A stretch of DNA of 64,000 nt from Polynucleobacter sp. MWH-UH23A (GTDB lineage: Bacteria; Pseudomonadota; Gammaproteobacteria; Burkholderiales; Burkholderiaceae), in contig NZ_CP099572.1 of the NCBI RefSeq assembly GCF_040409805.1, forward strand, positions 558,001 through 622,000. The letters run 5' to 3'. The position numbers were made by a program, and so were the translations under genes. Below are positions 1 through 8,029 of this stretch, in pieces. Below the pieces are notes generated by a model, which searched no databases, was not told the origin of the DNA, and saw only the letters and a list, made by a program, of their open reading frames with translations. Positions within the stretch are counted from its first letter, which is position 1; every line of letters starts with the position of its first letter.

Positions 1-2477
1 ATCAAATCAGTTTGCAAGATGTGTATCAAGCTCTTGCTAGAAATAATGCCAACTCTGGCGGCGGGCAGATGCCAAGTTATGCCGAACGTTATTTGATAAG
101 GGGCTTAGGTTTAATTAGCAAGCCTGAGGATATCGGCAAAATTATTTTGAAAGAAGTAAAAGGCATCCCAGTCTATGTAAAAAACGTTGCTGAAGTCACT
201 ATCGGTAGCGAAATTCGTCAGGGCGCAGCGATCAAAAATGGTTACACCGAGAGTGTGGCTGGTATTGTGCAAATGATTCGAGGTGGTAATGCCCGGGAAG
301 TTGTGAACCGTATCAAATTAAAAGTGGCTGAAATTAACGAAGGCAAGTTATTGCCAGACGGATTGCAGATTGTTCCGTTCTACGATAGAACGGATCTGGT
401 GAATGCGGCAATGTTTAACGTCGCTAAGGTTTTGGTTGAAGGTGTGATCCTCGTTATTATTTTGCTCTTCTTATTTTTGGGGGATGTTCGCTCGTCTTTG
501 ATCGTAGTGGCAACATTATTGTTGACGCCGCTATTGACTTTTTTGGTCATGAATCGCTACGGCATTTCAGCAAACTTAATGTCTCTGGGAGGTCTTGCGA
601 TTGCTATTGGCATTATGGTGGATGGCTCGGTAGTAGTGGTTGAGAATACATTCGCAAAATTGGGGGAGCGCTTAAAGTCTGGCGAATCGAAAAACAGAAT
701 TATTCTGGAAGCTGCCGCAGAGGTTGGTAAACCTGTGCTCTTTGGTGTCGGTATCATTATTTTGGTATTTATGCCCTTGCTATCTTTAGAGGGCATGGAG
801 GGCAAAATGTTTGCCCCTATGGCAATCACGATTGCGATCGCATTGGCTATTTCCTTAATTTTGTCTTTTACTTTGTCTCCAGTGCTTTGCTCCTATATTT
901 TGAAAGGCGGGAGCGAGGAAGATACAAAGATCGTCAAAAGGCTGCGTACACCTTATGATCGCTGGCTCAATTGGAGCCTTAATAATCCTAAATTGGTAGT
1001 GAAGCGTTCCTTTATTGCCTTGGTGTTGAGTTTGCTTGGGTTCTTATTTTTAGGGAAGTCTTTTATTCCGGTCATGCAAGAGGGTTCTATTACTCCGGTG
1101 ATTGTGCGCGCACCTAATATTTCATTAGATGAATCTATCAAGCTTGAGTTTGAAGCTATCAAGAGGATTATGACAATTCCTGGGGTAGAAATGGCGGTAT
1201 CACGCTTGGGTAAAGGGGAGTCTCCCGCTGATCCTGGGCAACCAAATGAATCTGATCCAATCGTGACGCTTAAGCCCTTGGGGGATAGAGATCATACTCA
1301 GGAAGAGATTGCACAACAAATTCGTGAAAAGTTAAAAACACTTCCAGGTATTGAATTAGCGATTTCTCAACCGATTGCAGCACGTGTGGATGAGATGGTC
1401 TCTGGAGTTCGTTCACAAGTAGCTGTAAAGATTTTTGGTGAAGATCTTGCAGTCTTACAAAAATTAGGCTCCCAAATTGGGCAAATACTGACGAAAATGA
1501 AAGGTAGTAATGATTTACGTATTGAGCAAGCTTCAGGTCAGAACTATCTCAATATCCGAATTGATCGCGATGCAATTGCTCGCTATGGAATCAACGTCTC
1601 TGATGTGAATGAAGTGATTGAGACTGCTATTGGCGGCAAGCAAGCTAGCACGATTTATGAGGGCGAAAGGCGCTTTCCTTTGGTGCTTCGTTACCCTGCT
1701 AACTACAGAAACAATATTGATGCAATTCAAAATATTATTTTGCATTCACCGGATGGTGCTCAGGTATTGCTGCGAGATTTAGCAGAAATTACCGTCAAAG
1801 AGGGGCCTGCCCAAATATCGCGTGAATCAGGTAGGCGTCGCCTAGTGGTGGGGGTGAATGTAGAGGGTCGAGATCTAGGTGGTTTCGTAAAAGAAGCTCA
1901 AGACTTAATTGCTAAAAATGTAGAGTTGCCTCAAGGCTATAGCTTGCAATGGGGCGGTCAATTTGAAAATATGCAAAGAGCGATGTCACGCTTGATGATC
2001 ATTATTCCTTTAACTATTTTAGCCATCTTCTTTTTGTTGTTTATGTTGTTCAAGTCAATCCGCTTGGCTGCCCTCATTATTTTGGTTCTCCCGTTTGCAT
2101 CTATTGGCGGTGTCTTTGGGCTATTCATTACTGGCGAGTATCTCTCTGTTCCAGCGGCGGTTGGATTTATTAATCTTTGGGGAATTGCCGTTCTTAATGG
2201 GGTGGTATTGATCTCGTTCATCAAGCAACTTCGGGAAGATGGTTACACCATGGATGAGGCATTACTTCATGGATGTGGACATCGCTTTAGGCCAGTCATG
2301 ATGACTGCTTCTGTTGCGATGTTGGCTTTAGTGCCGATGTTATTTTCTGGGGGCCCTGGTTCAGAGGTAACGCGCCCCTTGGCTGCTGTTGTCATTGCTG
2401 GCCTGATTACATCAACAGCCCTAACTTTATTGGTATTGCCAGTTTTGTACAGATGGTTTGAAGAGAAAGAGGTGTGA
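1..2477 (+). CDS. RND heavy-metal/multidrug efflux pump (CusA/CzcA type), 5' truncated
   Basis: The reading frame is open from the window edge, so the N-terminus is missing; about 825 residues are visible. It encodes an inner-membrane proton-driven RND pump. Visible are the porter-domain stretch ending in NNANSGGG, a block of transmembrane helices with LGGLAIAIGIMVDGSVVVVENTF (its acidic residue sits in the helix that carries the proton-relay Asp of heavy-metal RND pumps), a second periplasmic half, and a second helix bundle near the C-terminus. The sequence is closer to the CusA/CzcA branch than to AcrB. The substrate cannot be read from the sequence. The stop overlaps or abuts the next gene, so the two are probably co-transcribed, with outer-membrane and adaptor genes expected upstream. 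Confidence 0.9.
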   Translation, partial: QISLQDVYQALARNNANSGGGQMPSYAERYLIRGLGLISKPEDIGKIILKEVKGIPVYVKNVAEVTIGSEIRQGAAIKNGYTESVAGIVQMIRGGNAREVVNRIKLKVAEINEGKLLPDGLQIVPFYDRTDLVNAAMFNVAKVLVEGVILVIILLFLFLGDVRSSLIVVATLLLTPLLTFLVMNRYGISANLMSLGGLAIAIGIMVDGSVVVVENTFAKLGERLKSGESKNRIILEAAAEVGKPVLFGVGIIILVFMPLLSLEGMEGKMFAPMAITIAIALAISLILSFTLSPVLCSYILKGGSEEDTKIVKRLRTPYDRWLNWSLNNPKLVVKRSFIALVLSLLGFLFLGKSFIPVMQEGSITPVIVRAPNISLDESIKLEFEAIKRIMTIPGVEMAVSRLGKGESPADPGQPNESDPIVTLKPLGDRDHTQEEIAQQIREKLKTLPGIELAISQPIAARVDEMVSGVRSQVAVKIFGEDLAVLQKLGSQIGQILTKMKGSNDLRIEQASGQNYLNIRIDRDAIARYGINVSDVNEVIETAIGGKQASTIYEGERRFPLVLRYPANYRNNIDAIQNIILHSPDGAQVLLRDLAEITVKEGPAQISRESGRRRLVVGVNVEGRDLGGFVKEAQDLIAKNVELPQGYSLQWGGQFENMQRAMSRLMIIIPLTILAIFFLLFMLFKSIRLAALIILVLPFASIGGVFGLFITGEYLSVPAAVGFINLWGIAVLNGVVLISFIKQLREDGYTMDEALLHGCGHRFRPVMMTASVAMLALVPMLFSGGPGSEVTRPLAAVVIAGLITSTALTLLVLPVLYRWFEEKEV

Positions 2478-2479
2478 GT

Positions 2480-2809
2480 ATGATGGAAGTTAAAGCGGTA
2501 ATCAGCCCCAATAAATTAGGGGCCCTAAGAGCGGCACTTCTCGATACACCAGGATTTCCGGGTATGACGGTTTCTAAGGTTGAAGGTTGCAGCGCGCCCT
2601 CTAAGTTAGGTAAAGCAACTATTAAAGATGAGCTAACGGATTACTCTGCCAAAGTTCGCATTGAGATTATTTGTAATGCAGAAATTGCAGGTTCGCTAAT
2701 GGATAAAATTGTGGCGGTGTGTCAGGCTGGACATATGGGCGATGCCGTAGTTTGGTGCACGCCCGTCCCAAACGCATTTTTTGTAAGTAAATCATCGAGT
2801 TCAATCTGA
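2480..2809 (+). CDS. P-II-like small regulator coupled to the RND pump
   Basis: About 109 residues with a P-II/GlnB-like fold signature: MEVKAVISPNKLGALRAAL at the N-terminus, GMTVSKVEG after strand 2, and a C-terminal MGDAVVW. The canonical T-loop [15 protein letters not shown] is absent, so uridylylation of the usual tyrosine is not expected. ATG 2480 is preferred over GTG 2474 because AAAGAGG lies 7-8 bases upstream. The gene starts 2 nt after the pump stop. P-II-like proteins next to metal efflux RND genes are a known association; a role in sensing metal or modulating the pump is inference only. Confidence 0.7.
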   Translation: MMEVKAVISPNKLGALRAALLDTPGFPGMTVSKVEGCSAPSKLGKATIKDELTDYSAKVRIEIICNAEIAGSLMDKIVAVCQAGHMGDAVVWCTPVPNAFFVSKSSSSI

Positions 2810-3054
2810 ATAGAAGTACCTAGATCACGCCAAGGACTGTTTGTGGGGTCAGTATCTTCAAAGAGATTAGCGCTTGCGAGCAACTCCTGATCGGTCTTAT
2901 TTTCTGGTTTTATCTTGGTTATTGGTGTAGTGTTGAATTAATTGTCTTTATATTATTCAGTCTTAAATAGAATTATTATCAATTGTTATCTGCTTTATTA
3001 AGAATTAAGTTGTTTGTAGCATCTAAGCCATTATTAGTTAAACAGGAGAGCAAA

Positions 3055-4062
3055 ATGGTTGCAACCAAATGTATTTCTCGAAATCGTTCTTTTTGGCAAG
3101 TTGTAATCATTCCCATCCTTTTTGGGATGTTTGTCACTGGCGCCAAAGCTGCTGATTTTCCAGGTGATAGACCCATTACTCTTGTAGTTCCATTTGCGGC
3201 TGGCGGTCCAACTGATAAGGTTGCTCGTGAGCTTGCCTTAGCCATGGGAAAACAACTTAAGGGTCAAGTGATTGTGGATAACAGTCCAGGTGCAGGTGGC
3301 ACGATTGGCGCAAAGAAAGTGATTAACTCTAAGAATGATGGTTACACATTGCTGATTCATCACATTGGTATGTCAACTGCACCAGCGCTCTATAAGAACT
3401 TGGGCTTTGATCCGATGAATGATTATGAGTACGTCGGCCAAGTTGCTGACGTGCCAATGGTATTGGTGGGTAATAAAGATTTGCCACCAAAGAATTTCCA
3501 AGAATTACTTCCTTACATGAAGGCCAATGTTAGCAAGATCTCTTATGCAAACGCAGGGGTTGGCTCTGCTAGTCACTTATGTGGATTGCTATTTATGAGC
3601 CGTATTGAGTTGGACTTGACGACTGTTCCTTATAAAGGTACGGCACCAGCCTTAACCGATTTGATTGGTGGTCAGGTGCAATTAATGTGTGATCAAACCA
3701 CCAATATCTCGGGTCAATTGACTACTGGCTCTATTAAGCCTTACGGTACAACAACCATGCAGCGCCTGAAAGCATTCGACAAGATTCCTACTCTCAATGA
3801 GCAAGGCTTGAAGAACTTTGAAATTAAAGTGTGGCATGGTGTTTATGCACCTAAAGGTACGCCTAAGGCAGAAATGGATAAATTATCCAAAGCTTTACAA
3901 GGTGCTATTCAAGATCCTCAATATAAAAAACACATGGCTGAGTTAGGCGTGGAGATTCCATCGCAAGCAAACTCAACCCCAGAGGGCCTCAAGAAACACT
4001 TAAAGGCGCAGATCGATTTGTGGACGCCAATTATTAAAGCTGCAGGCATTTACGCAGATTAA
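3055..4062 (+). CDS. Bug/TctC-family periplasmic solute-binding protein
   Basis: 335 residues. An N-terminal signal peptide ends near GAKAADFPGD, followed by the family hallmark ITLVVPFAAGGPTD and the typical VDNSPGAGGTIGAKKV segment. Bug (TctC) proteins bind carboxylates and other small organic anions in the periplasm; many Burkholderiales members are orphan receptors without TctAB permease genes, and none lies next to this one. ATG 3055 is chosen because AGGAGAG sits 5 bases upstream; an in-frame start 72 bases earlier has no such site and would spoil the signal peptide. A strong terminator follows. The ligand is unknown. Confidence 0.9.
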   Translation: MVATKCISRNRSFWQVVIIPILFGMFVTGAKAADFPGDRPITLVVPFAAGGPTDKVARELALAMGKQLKGQVIVDNSPGAGGTIGAKKVINSKNDGYTLLIHHIGMSTAPALYKNLGFDPMNDYEYVGQVADVPMVLVGNKDLPPKNFQELLPYMKANVSKISYANAGVGSASHLCGLLFMSRIELDLTTVPYKGTAPALTDLIGGQVQLMCDQTTNISGQLTTGSIKPYGTTTMQRLKAFDKIPTLNEQGLKNFEIKVWHGVYAPKGTPKAEMDKLSKALQGAIQDPQYKKHMAELGVEIPSQANSTPEGLKKHLKAQIDLWTPIIKAAGIYAD

Positions 4063-4083
4063 TCAGCAAATGCATCAAGAGAG

Positions 4084-4106
4084 GCCGCCTTCGGGCGGTT
4101 TTCTTT
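4084..4106 (+). terminator. Rho-independent terminator of the Bug gene
   Basis: GCCGCC-TTCG-GGCGGT hairpin followed by a T-rich tail (TTTTCTTTTT), 22 bases after the stop codon at 4062. Confidence 0.85.
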
Positions 4107-4127
4107 TTGGGAATATGTTTGCCTCTT

Positions 4128-4155
4128 AAAAAAGCCCCGCAGAAGCGAGGCTTTT
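4128..4155. terminator. Bidirectional terminator hairpin left of tRNA-Lys scar A
   Basis: AAAAGCCCCGC-AGAA-GCGAGGCTTTT. The same hairpin core recurs at 38518-38539, immediately left of scar E, so it travels with the attachment site. On the minus strand it would terminate transcription just after the tRNA 3' end. Confidence 0.75.
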
Positions 4156-4162
4156 GTATGGG

Positions 4163-4302
4163 TGGTGGGTCGGACGAGATTGACTACGTCGAAACTTCGT
4201 TTTGAACTTGCGACCAACGGCTTAAAAGAAGTCGTGGGCCTTCAGAACCCCATATAAATCAATTGGTTGTGACGTTAAAAAGTCACTATGCGATTGAGTG
4301 CC
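4163..4302 (-). repeat. tRNA-Lys 3'-end scar A plus attachment-arm sequence, degenerate
   Basis: Read on the minus strand, the left part is the acceptor/T-arm/anticodon 3' side of a tRNA-Lys(UUU) (CCGTTGGTCGC core, CCCACCA end), but the T-loop is interrupted by about 20 foreign bases near 4180-4202. The arm beginning AAAGAAGTCGTGG continues to about 4302, as in scars C, E and F. Flanking 4303-4488 holds nothing else I can recognise. Confidence 0.75.
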
Positions 4303-4500
4303 ACAGTAGATTATTGAGATGTGGCTTTGTGGGTTAGTTAACTTAAATTCATATTGAAATGAGCCCAAAATTTTCTTGTCACGCTATCTGTCAAAAAGTG
4401 GCATCAGATATACGTAGAGAATGTTCTTAATCTAAAGAGCGCCTATACAAATATCGTTTTTAATGACAATATATTGTGATAAGAAAATTTGGGAGACAGT

Positions 4501-5184
4501 ATGTATAAGTTAATAGCCTTTGATGCCTATGGAACGTTATTTGATGTGTATTCTGTGGGACAGTTGGCAGAAAAATTATTTCCTGGGTATGGGCAAGAGC
4601 TTTCATTAATGTGGCGTGATCGCCAAATTGAATATACCCGTCTCGTAACAATGAGCGACCCCAATCCTAATGGTAGTAAGCACTATTTGCCATTTTGGGA
4701 GATTACTATCCGTTCATTGCGTTATGTTTGTAAGCGATTGAATCTCAATCTCACTTCTGACTATGAGAACCAATTAATGGATCAGTATGCAAAATTGACC
4801 AGTTTTACTGATAGTTTGAGTGTTCTTAAGGCGCTAAAACAGCAAGGTATTTCAACGGCAATACTGTCAAACGGCAGTAGAGAAATGTTGGCTACCGTTG
4901 TAGAAAGTAATGGCCTAAAGCCTTATTTGGATAAGGTAGTCACCATCGAGGATGTGCGCTTATTTAAAACGGCACCGCAGGCTTATGAGCTTTTGCTAAA
5001 AGCATTTCCTGTAAAAAGTAATGAAATTCTGTTTGTATCTAGCAATGCTTGGGATGCCTTAGCGGCAAAATGGTATGGCTTTGATGTGTTTTGGGTTAAT
5101 CGCCTGGAGCATCCATTTGAGGAGATTGGCGAGAAACCAAACTATGAAGGAAATTCATTAAGTAAGGTGTTAGAACTTATCTAA
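4501..5184 (+). CDS. L-2-haloacid dehalogenase (HAD type II)
   Basis: 227 residues. HAD motif I FDAYGTLFD holds the nucleophilic Asp near residue 8; the ILSNGS segment is motif II; a Lys follows before the cap exit; and LFVSSNAWDALAAKWYGF is the SSNAWD motif typical of the (S)-2-haloacid dehalogenase subfamily. The final WVNR also fits that subfamily. The enzyme hydrolyses L-2-haloalkanoic acids to D-2-hydroxy acids in the cytoplasm; the natural substrate here may be another small acid. ATG 4501 follows GGGAGA at 4490-4495. Stand-alone gene between tRNA-Lys scars A and B. Confidence 0.87.
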   Translation: MYKLIAFDAYGTLFDVYSVGQLAEKLFPGYGQELSLMWRDRQIEYTRLVTMSDPNPNGSKHYLPFWEITIRSLRYVCKRLNLNLTSDYENQLMDQYAKLTSFTDSLSVLKALKQQGISTAILSNGSREMLATVVESNGLKPYLDKVVTIEDVRLFKTAPQAYELLLKAFPVKSNEILFVSSNAWDALAAKWYGFDVFWVNRLEHPFEEIGEKPNYEGNSLSKVLELI

Positions 5185-5200
5185 TGTAACTGCTTGCATG

Positions 5201-5312
5201 AAAGAAGTCGTGGCTCTTTGTTTGTCTATTTATCTATTGGCTTAGTGGCCAATCAAAATGCCGTGCGACTCTTTTGGTATAAATTCGAATCTAGTGGACC
5301 AGATTTCGAACG
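5201..5312 (-). repeat. Detached attachment-arm remnant
   Basis: AAAGAAGTCGTGGCTCTT at 5201-5218 equals the start of the arm that follows the tRNA-Lys 3' half in scars C and E. The end (TTTTGGTATAAATTCGAATC, 5272-5291) is a diverged version of the arm end in scar F. The tRNA part is missing, so this looks like an older integration scar. Confidence 0.6.
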
Positions 5313-5366
5313 TTTCAATCCTCGATACAGCTAGTCTGATTTCGCCCCAAGATGCCAGAATGGCAA

Positions 5367-5555
5367 ACCCTCATCAGCAATGGTGGGAATTTTGTTTAAT
5401 TAAGTATTGAAAAGTGTGCGATTGAATCGCTAACGGCAAGCTCTTGTGTAGTAAGGGTCGTAATTTTTGAGATTTTGTTGGGCTAAGGCGAATCGCCCGC
5501 AAAGGTTTATTTTATATGGTGATTCGGGCGAGATTCAAGCTTGCGACCAGCGGAT
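5367..5555 (-). repeat. Composite repeat with tRNA-Lys 3'-end scar B
   Basis: Starts with the dispersed hairpin AACCCTCATC-AGCAAT-GGTGGG and runs through GTGCGATTGAATC and a GGCGAATCGCC hairpin into a degraded tRNA-Lys 3' half at 5517-5555 (GAGATTCAAGCTTGCGACC). The same order of elements, with scattered substitutions, lies at 25092-25287. The arm sequence normally found to the right is missing here. Confidence 0.7.
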
Positions 5556-5610
5556 GGGTTATTGTCTCTTTTAAATCGAGCAACTCAATTAAGCGTCTAG
5601 TGGTTGAGCA

Positions 5611-6189
5611 CTATACCTTTTTTTTCACCGCAGCATGACGATGACATGAAACAAGATGGTCATTAATCATTCCGCTTGCTTGCATGAACGCATAACAAAT
5701 TGTTGTGCCAACAAACTTAAATCCAGCCTTTAGCAACGCTTTACTCATTGCGTCAGATTCAGGCGATCTTGCTGGCACTTCACTTAATGAACGACGTTTG
5801 TTCTGAATAGGTTTATTTCCAATAAATGACCAAAGAAATTCATTAAAAGGCCGCCCACTTTTTTCTAGAGCCAGATATGCTTTTGCATTGCCTATGGTTG
5901 CAGCTACTTTCAGGCGATTGCGAATAATTCCAGGATTTGCCAATAGCTCGGCGATCTTCTTGTTGTCGTATTTGGCAATCTTCTTTGGCTCAAAATGATC
6001 AAATGCTTCACGATAAGATTCCCGCTTCTTTAAAACAGTTGACCAAGAAAGTCCTGCCTGGGCACCCTCTAAAATCAGCAATTCAAATAGCTGTTTGCTG
6101 TCATGAAGCGGAACACCCCATTCAGTGTCGTGATACTGGCGATATAAATCAAACCCTTCGCACCATGGACATCGAATGATTGTTTTCAT
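5611..6189 (-). CDS. tag: DNA-3-methyladenine glycosylase I (Tag)
   Basis: 192 residues, the family's normal length. Recognisable are RCPWCEGFDLYRQYHDTEWG at the N-terminus (zinc Cys and the HDTEWG motif), LFELLILEGAQAGLSW (pocket Glu), GIIRNRLKV, and the C-terminal GFKFVGTTICYAFMQASG with NDHLVSCHRH supplying the remaining zinc ligands. Tag excises 3-methyladenine from alkylated DNA in base-excision repair. Monocistronic, oriented toward scar B. Confidence 0.95.
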   Translation of the reverse strand: MKTIIRCPWCEGFDLYRQYHDTEWGVPLHDSKQLFELLILEGAQAGLSWSTVLKKRESYREAFDHFEPKKIAKYDNKKIAELLANPGIIRNRLKVAATIGNAKAYLALEKSGRPFNEFLWSFIGNKPIQNKRRSLSEVPARSPESDAMSKALLKAGFKFVGTTICYAFMQASGMINDHLVSCHRHAAVKKKV

Positions 6190-6270
6190 ATATTGATTCT
6201 AAAGGATCGTACAGATAGTGATTTAAACTAACTATACTTTCAAACTTTTTTCTCCTAATGGGATCTTTTT

Positions 6271-6675
6271 ATGAAAATTAAATTATTAAGTCTTATTGCA
6301 GTATCGGCATTAGTCGCTTGCGCTGCTCCAGTGACTCAACAAGAAATTGCACAAGCTAAATTCCCGCCTGTGCCAAATCAAGCTGCAGTAGATAAGGAGG
6401 TTAATGCTTATCTCAAGTCTGCTATGAATAACCCCGACATGCCAACCAAAGAATGTTCGCCTCCACGCAAAGCTTGGGCAAGGGAGTTGGCCTTTGAGAA
6501 ACCAAAGTTTGGCTGGATGGTAGTTTGCGATATCAATCCTAAACAACGCTCAGGTGGTGATGGTCCTATGAAAACCTACATGTTCTTATTTGCCACCGAT
6601 GGAAACTACACTTATGATTCTTCCTCATTTGGAAACATCAATAACAATGTGCAATTCTTGGATCTCATTAAGTAA
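6271..6675 (+). CDS. Small lipoprotein of unknown function
   Basis: 134 residues. N-terminal MKIKLLSLIAVSALVACAAP has a lipobox (LVAC), so a lipid-anchored envelope protein is predicted. The mature part has two more Cys (KECSPP and VVCDINP) that could form a disulfide; no domain is recognised. An A/T-rich upstream segment with TTTTTCTCCTAATGGG precedes the start without a classical Shine-Dalgarno sequence. A strong terminator follows. Confidence 0.75.
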   Translation: MKIKLLSLIAVSALVACAAPVTQQEIAQAKFPPVPNQAAVDKEVNAYLKSAMNNPDMPTKECSPPRKAWARELAFEKPKFGWMVVCDINPKQRSGGDGPMKTYMFLFATDGNYTYDSSSFGNINNNVQFLDLIK

Positions 6676-6694
6676 TTTAGTCTGTTAAGAAAAT

Positions 6695-6716
6695 AAAACC
6701 ACCTGCGGGTGGTTTT
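6695..6716 (+). terminator. Rho-independent terminator
   Basis: AAAACCACC-TGCG-GGTGGTTTT perfect stem followed by ATTATT, 20 bases after the lipoprotein stop. Confidence 0.9.
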
Positions 6717-6758
6717 ATTATTTAGAGTTGGTAGTATTTAATGATCAATGGAGCCTAT

Positions 6759-7856
6759 ATGACCCAATCATCTCGCCGTGCTTTCCTAAAAACATCTGCT
6801 ATTGGCGCTACTGGTCTTGTTGGTTCAGCAGTAAATGCACAATCAACACCATCAAAAGAAGTTATTGAGCAAGTTAAGGCCTTAGAGGCTCAAAAAGAGT
6901 TAGATTCAACCTCAACATGGAAAGATGATTTAGCGCATCCCATTCCATACAAAAATCGGTATGCTCAAGGCAAAGAGCGGGGTTTAGCATTGGGTGGTGG
7001 AGGTATGCCTTTAATTGCTTGGTATGCAGGTTACTTTACAGCTCTTAAAAAGAACGGCATAGATTTAAGTAATGCGGATGTGTTGGTTGGCACCTCCGCA
7101 GGTTCAGTGATGGCAGCCATGTTAAAGGCGGGACATTTGTGGCGTCTGGCTGATGAGATTGGCTTTTTTGCCGAGTTTCCTAAACTCCTTGAGAAAATGA
7201 TGCCAGCAGTCGAATTAAATCCATCCCAAAAAAGAGCAATTCATTTAGATGTGACTGCTAAGGATGCTTCACCTGCAACAATTCAAGCAATCGGTAAGGC
7301 CGCCATGGCCGCTTTGAATCTCGATGGGGTCGCAAAGTATTATGAGGTGACTAAGAAACTATTGACTTCAAATGAATGGCCAAATGGAGTATTTACAACG
7401 GCAAACGACTGCTACACAGGACAACGCATCGTTGTTTCAAAAACTAACAATATTCCTATAAATGTCGCTTGCGCTGCTAGCTCATCACTGCCTGGTCAGT
7501 TAGGCCCAACATTTCTAAAGAATCGACTCTGTATGGACGGTGGTATTTGTCAAACGAGTACCCATGGCGATGTGATTGCCGGTGTAAAGCGTGCCATCAT
7601 TATTTCGCTGGGAGACGGCACGATCAATGAACAACGACAAGGCTTACGTACCTCAACGATGCCCAATACGGTAAATGAAGAAGTCAAAGATTTAGAAGCG
7701 GCAGGGACTAAAACAAAGCACATAGTGGTTGGCTTGCCACCTGGTATTTCTAAAGTTGAAAATCTGATTGACCCTAAATGGATTGCACCATTTTTGAAGT
7801 ATGGTAACGATAGAGGTATTGCCGATACTCAGATGATCAAGGTATTCTGGGGTTAG
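6759..7856 (+). CDS. Tat-exported patatin-like phospholipase/acyl hydrolase
   Basis: 365 residues. A twin-arginine signal (SRRAFLKTSAIGATG) precedes the patatin domain: oxyanion-hole loop LALGGGGMP, nucleophile elbow GTSAGS (Ser of GxSxG) and MDGGICQ supplying the Asp of the Ser-Asp dyad. This suggests a periplasmic lipid acyl hydrolase. ATG 6759 is preferred over 6741 because GGAG lies 4-7 bases upstream and it places RR at residues 6-7. Export of a patatin through Tat is less usual than cytosolic or type V forms. The natural substrate is unknown. Confidence 0.85.
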   Translation: MTQSSRRAFLKTSAIGATGLVGSAVNAQSTPSKEVIEQVKALEAQKELDSTSTWKDDLAHPIPYKNRYAQGKERGLALGGGGMPLIAWYAGYFTALKKNGIDLSNADVLVGTSAGSVMAAMLKAGHLWRLADEIGFFAEFPKLLEKMMPAVELNPSQKRAIHLDVTAKDASPATIQAIGKAAMAALNLDGVAKYYEVTKKLLTSNEWPNGVFTTANDCYTGQRIVVSKTNNIPINVACAASSSLPGQLGPTFLKNRLCMDGGICQTSTHGDVIAGVKRAIIISLGDGTINEQRQGLRTSTMPNTVNEEVKDLEAAGTKTKHIVVGLPPGISKVENLIDPKWIAPFLKYGNDRGIADTQMIKVFWG

Positions 7857-7896
7857 AGTGCCCCAAGATAATTCCAAGTGGGCTTACCAAAAAACA

Positions 7897-7927
7897 AGCC
7901 CTCATCAGCAATGGTGGGGGGTTTGTG
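7897..7927. repeat. Dispersed hairpin repeat, terminator-like
   Basis: GCCCTCATC-AGCAAT-GGTGGGGGG followed by TTTGTGTTTTT. The same CCCTCATCAG(C/T)AATGGTGGG core recurs at 5369, 16132 and 25093, with a degraded form at 16285. Here it follows the patatin gene and may terminate it. Confidence 0.65.
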
Positions 7928-8029
7928 TTTTTAGCACTGATTTGGCAGACTGTTGATTGATGATATGTCTGAGACGAATTCTGCGCGATATAGTTAAACT
8001 GCTATTTTGATTTCTAAAAAATCCTAACG

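Noticed and set aside
2812..2945. Minus-strand protein-like stretch (TDQELLASANLFEDTDPTNS)
   Set aside because: No start codon; runs on as antisense of the P-II-like gene; too little to call a gene relic.
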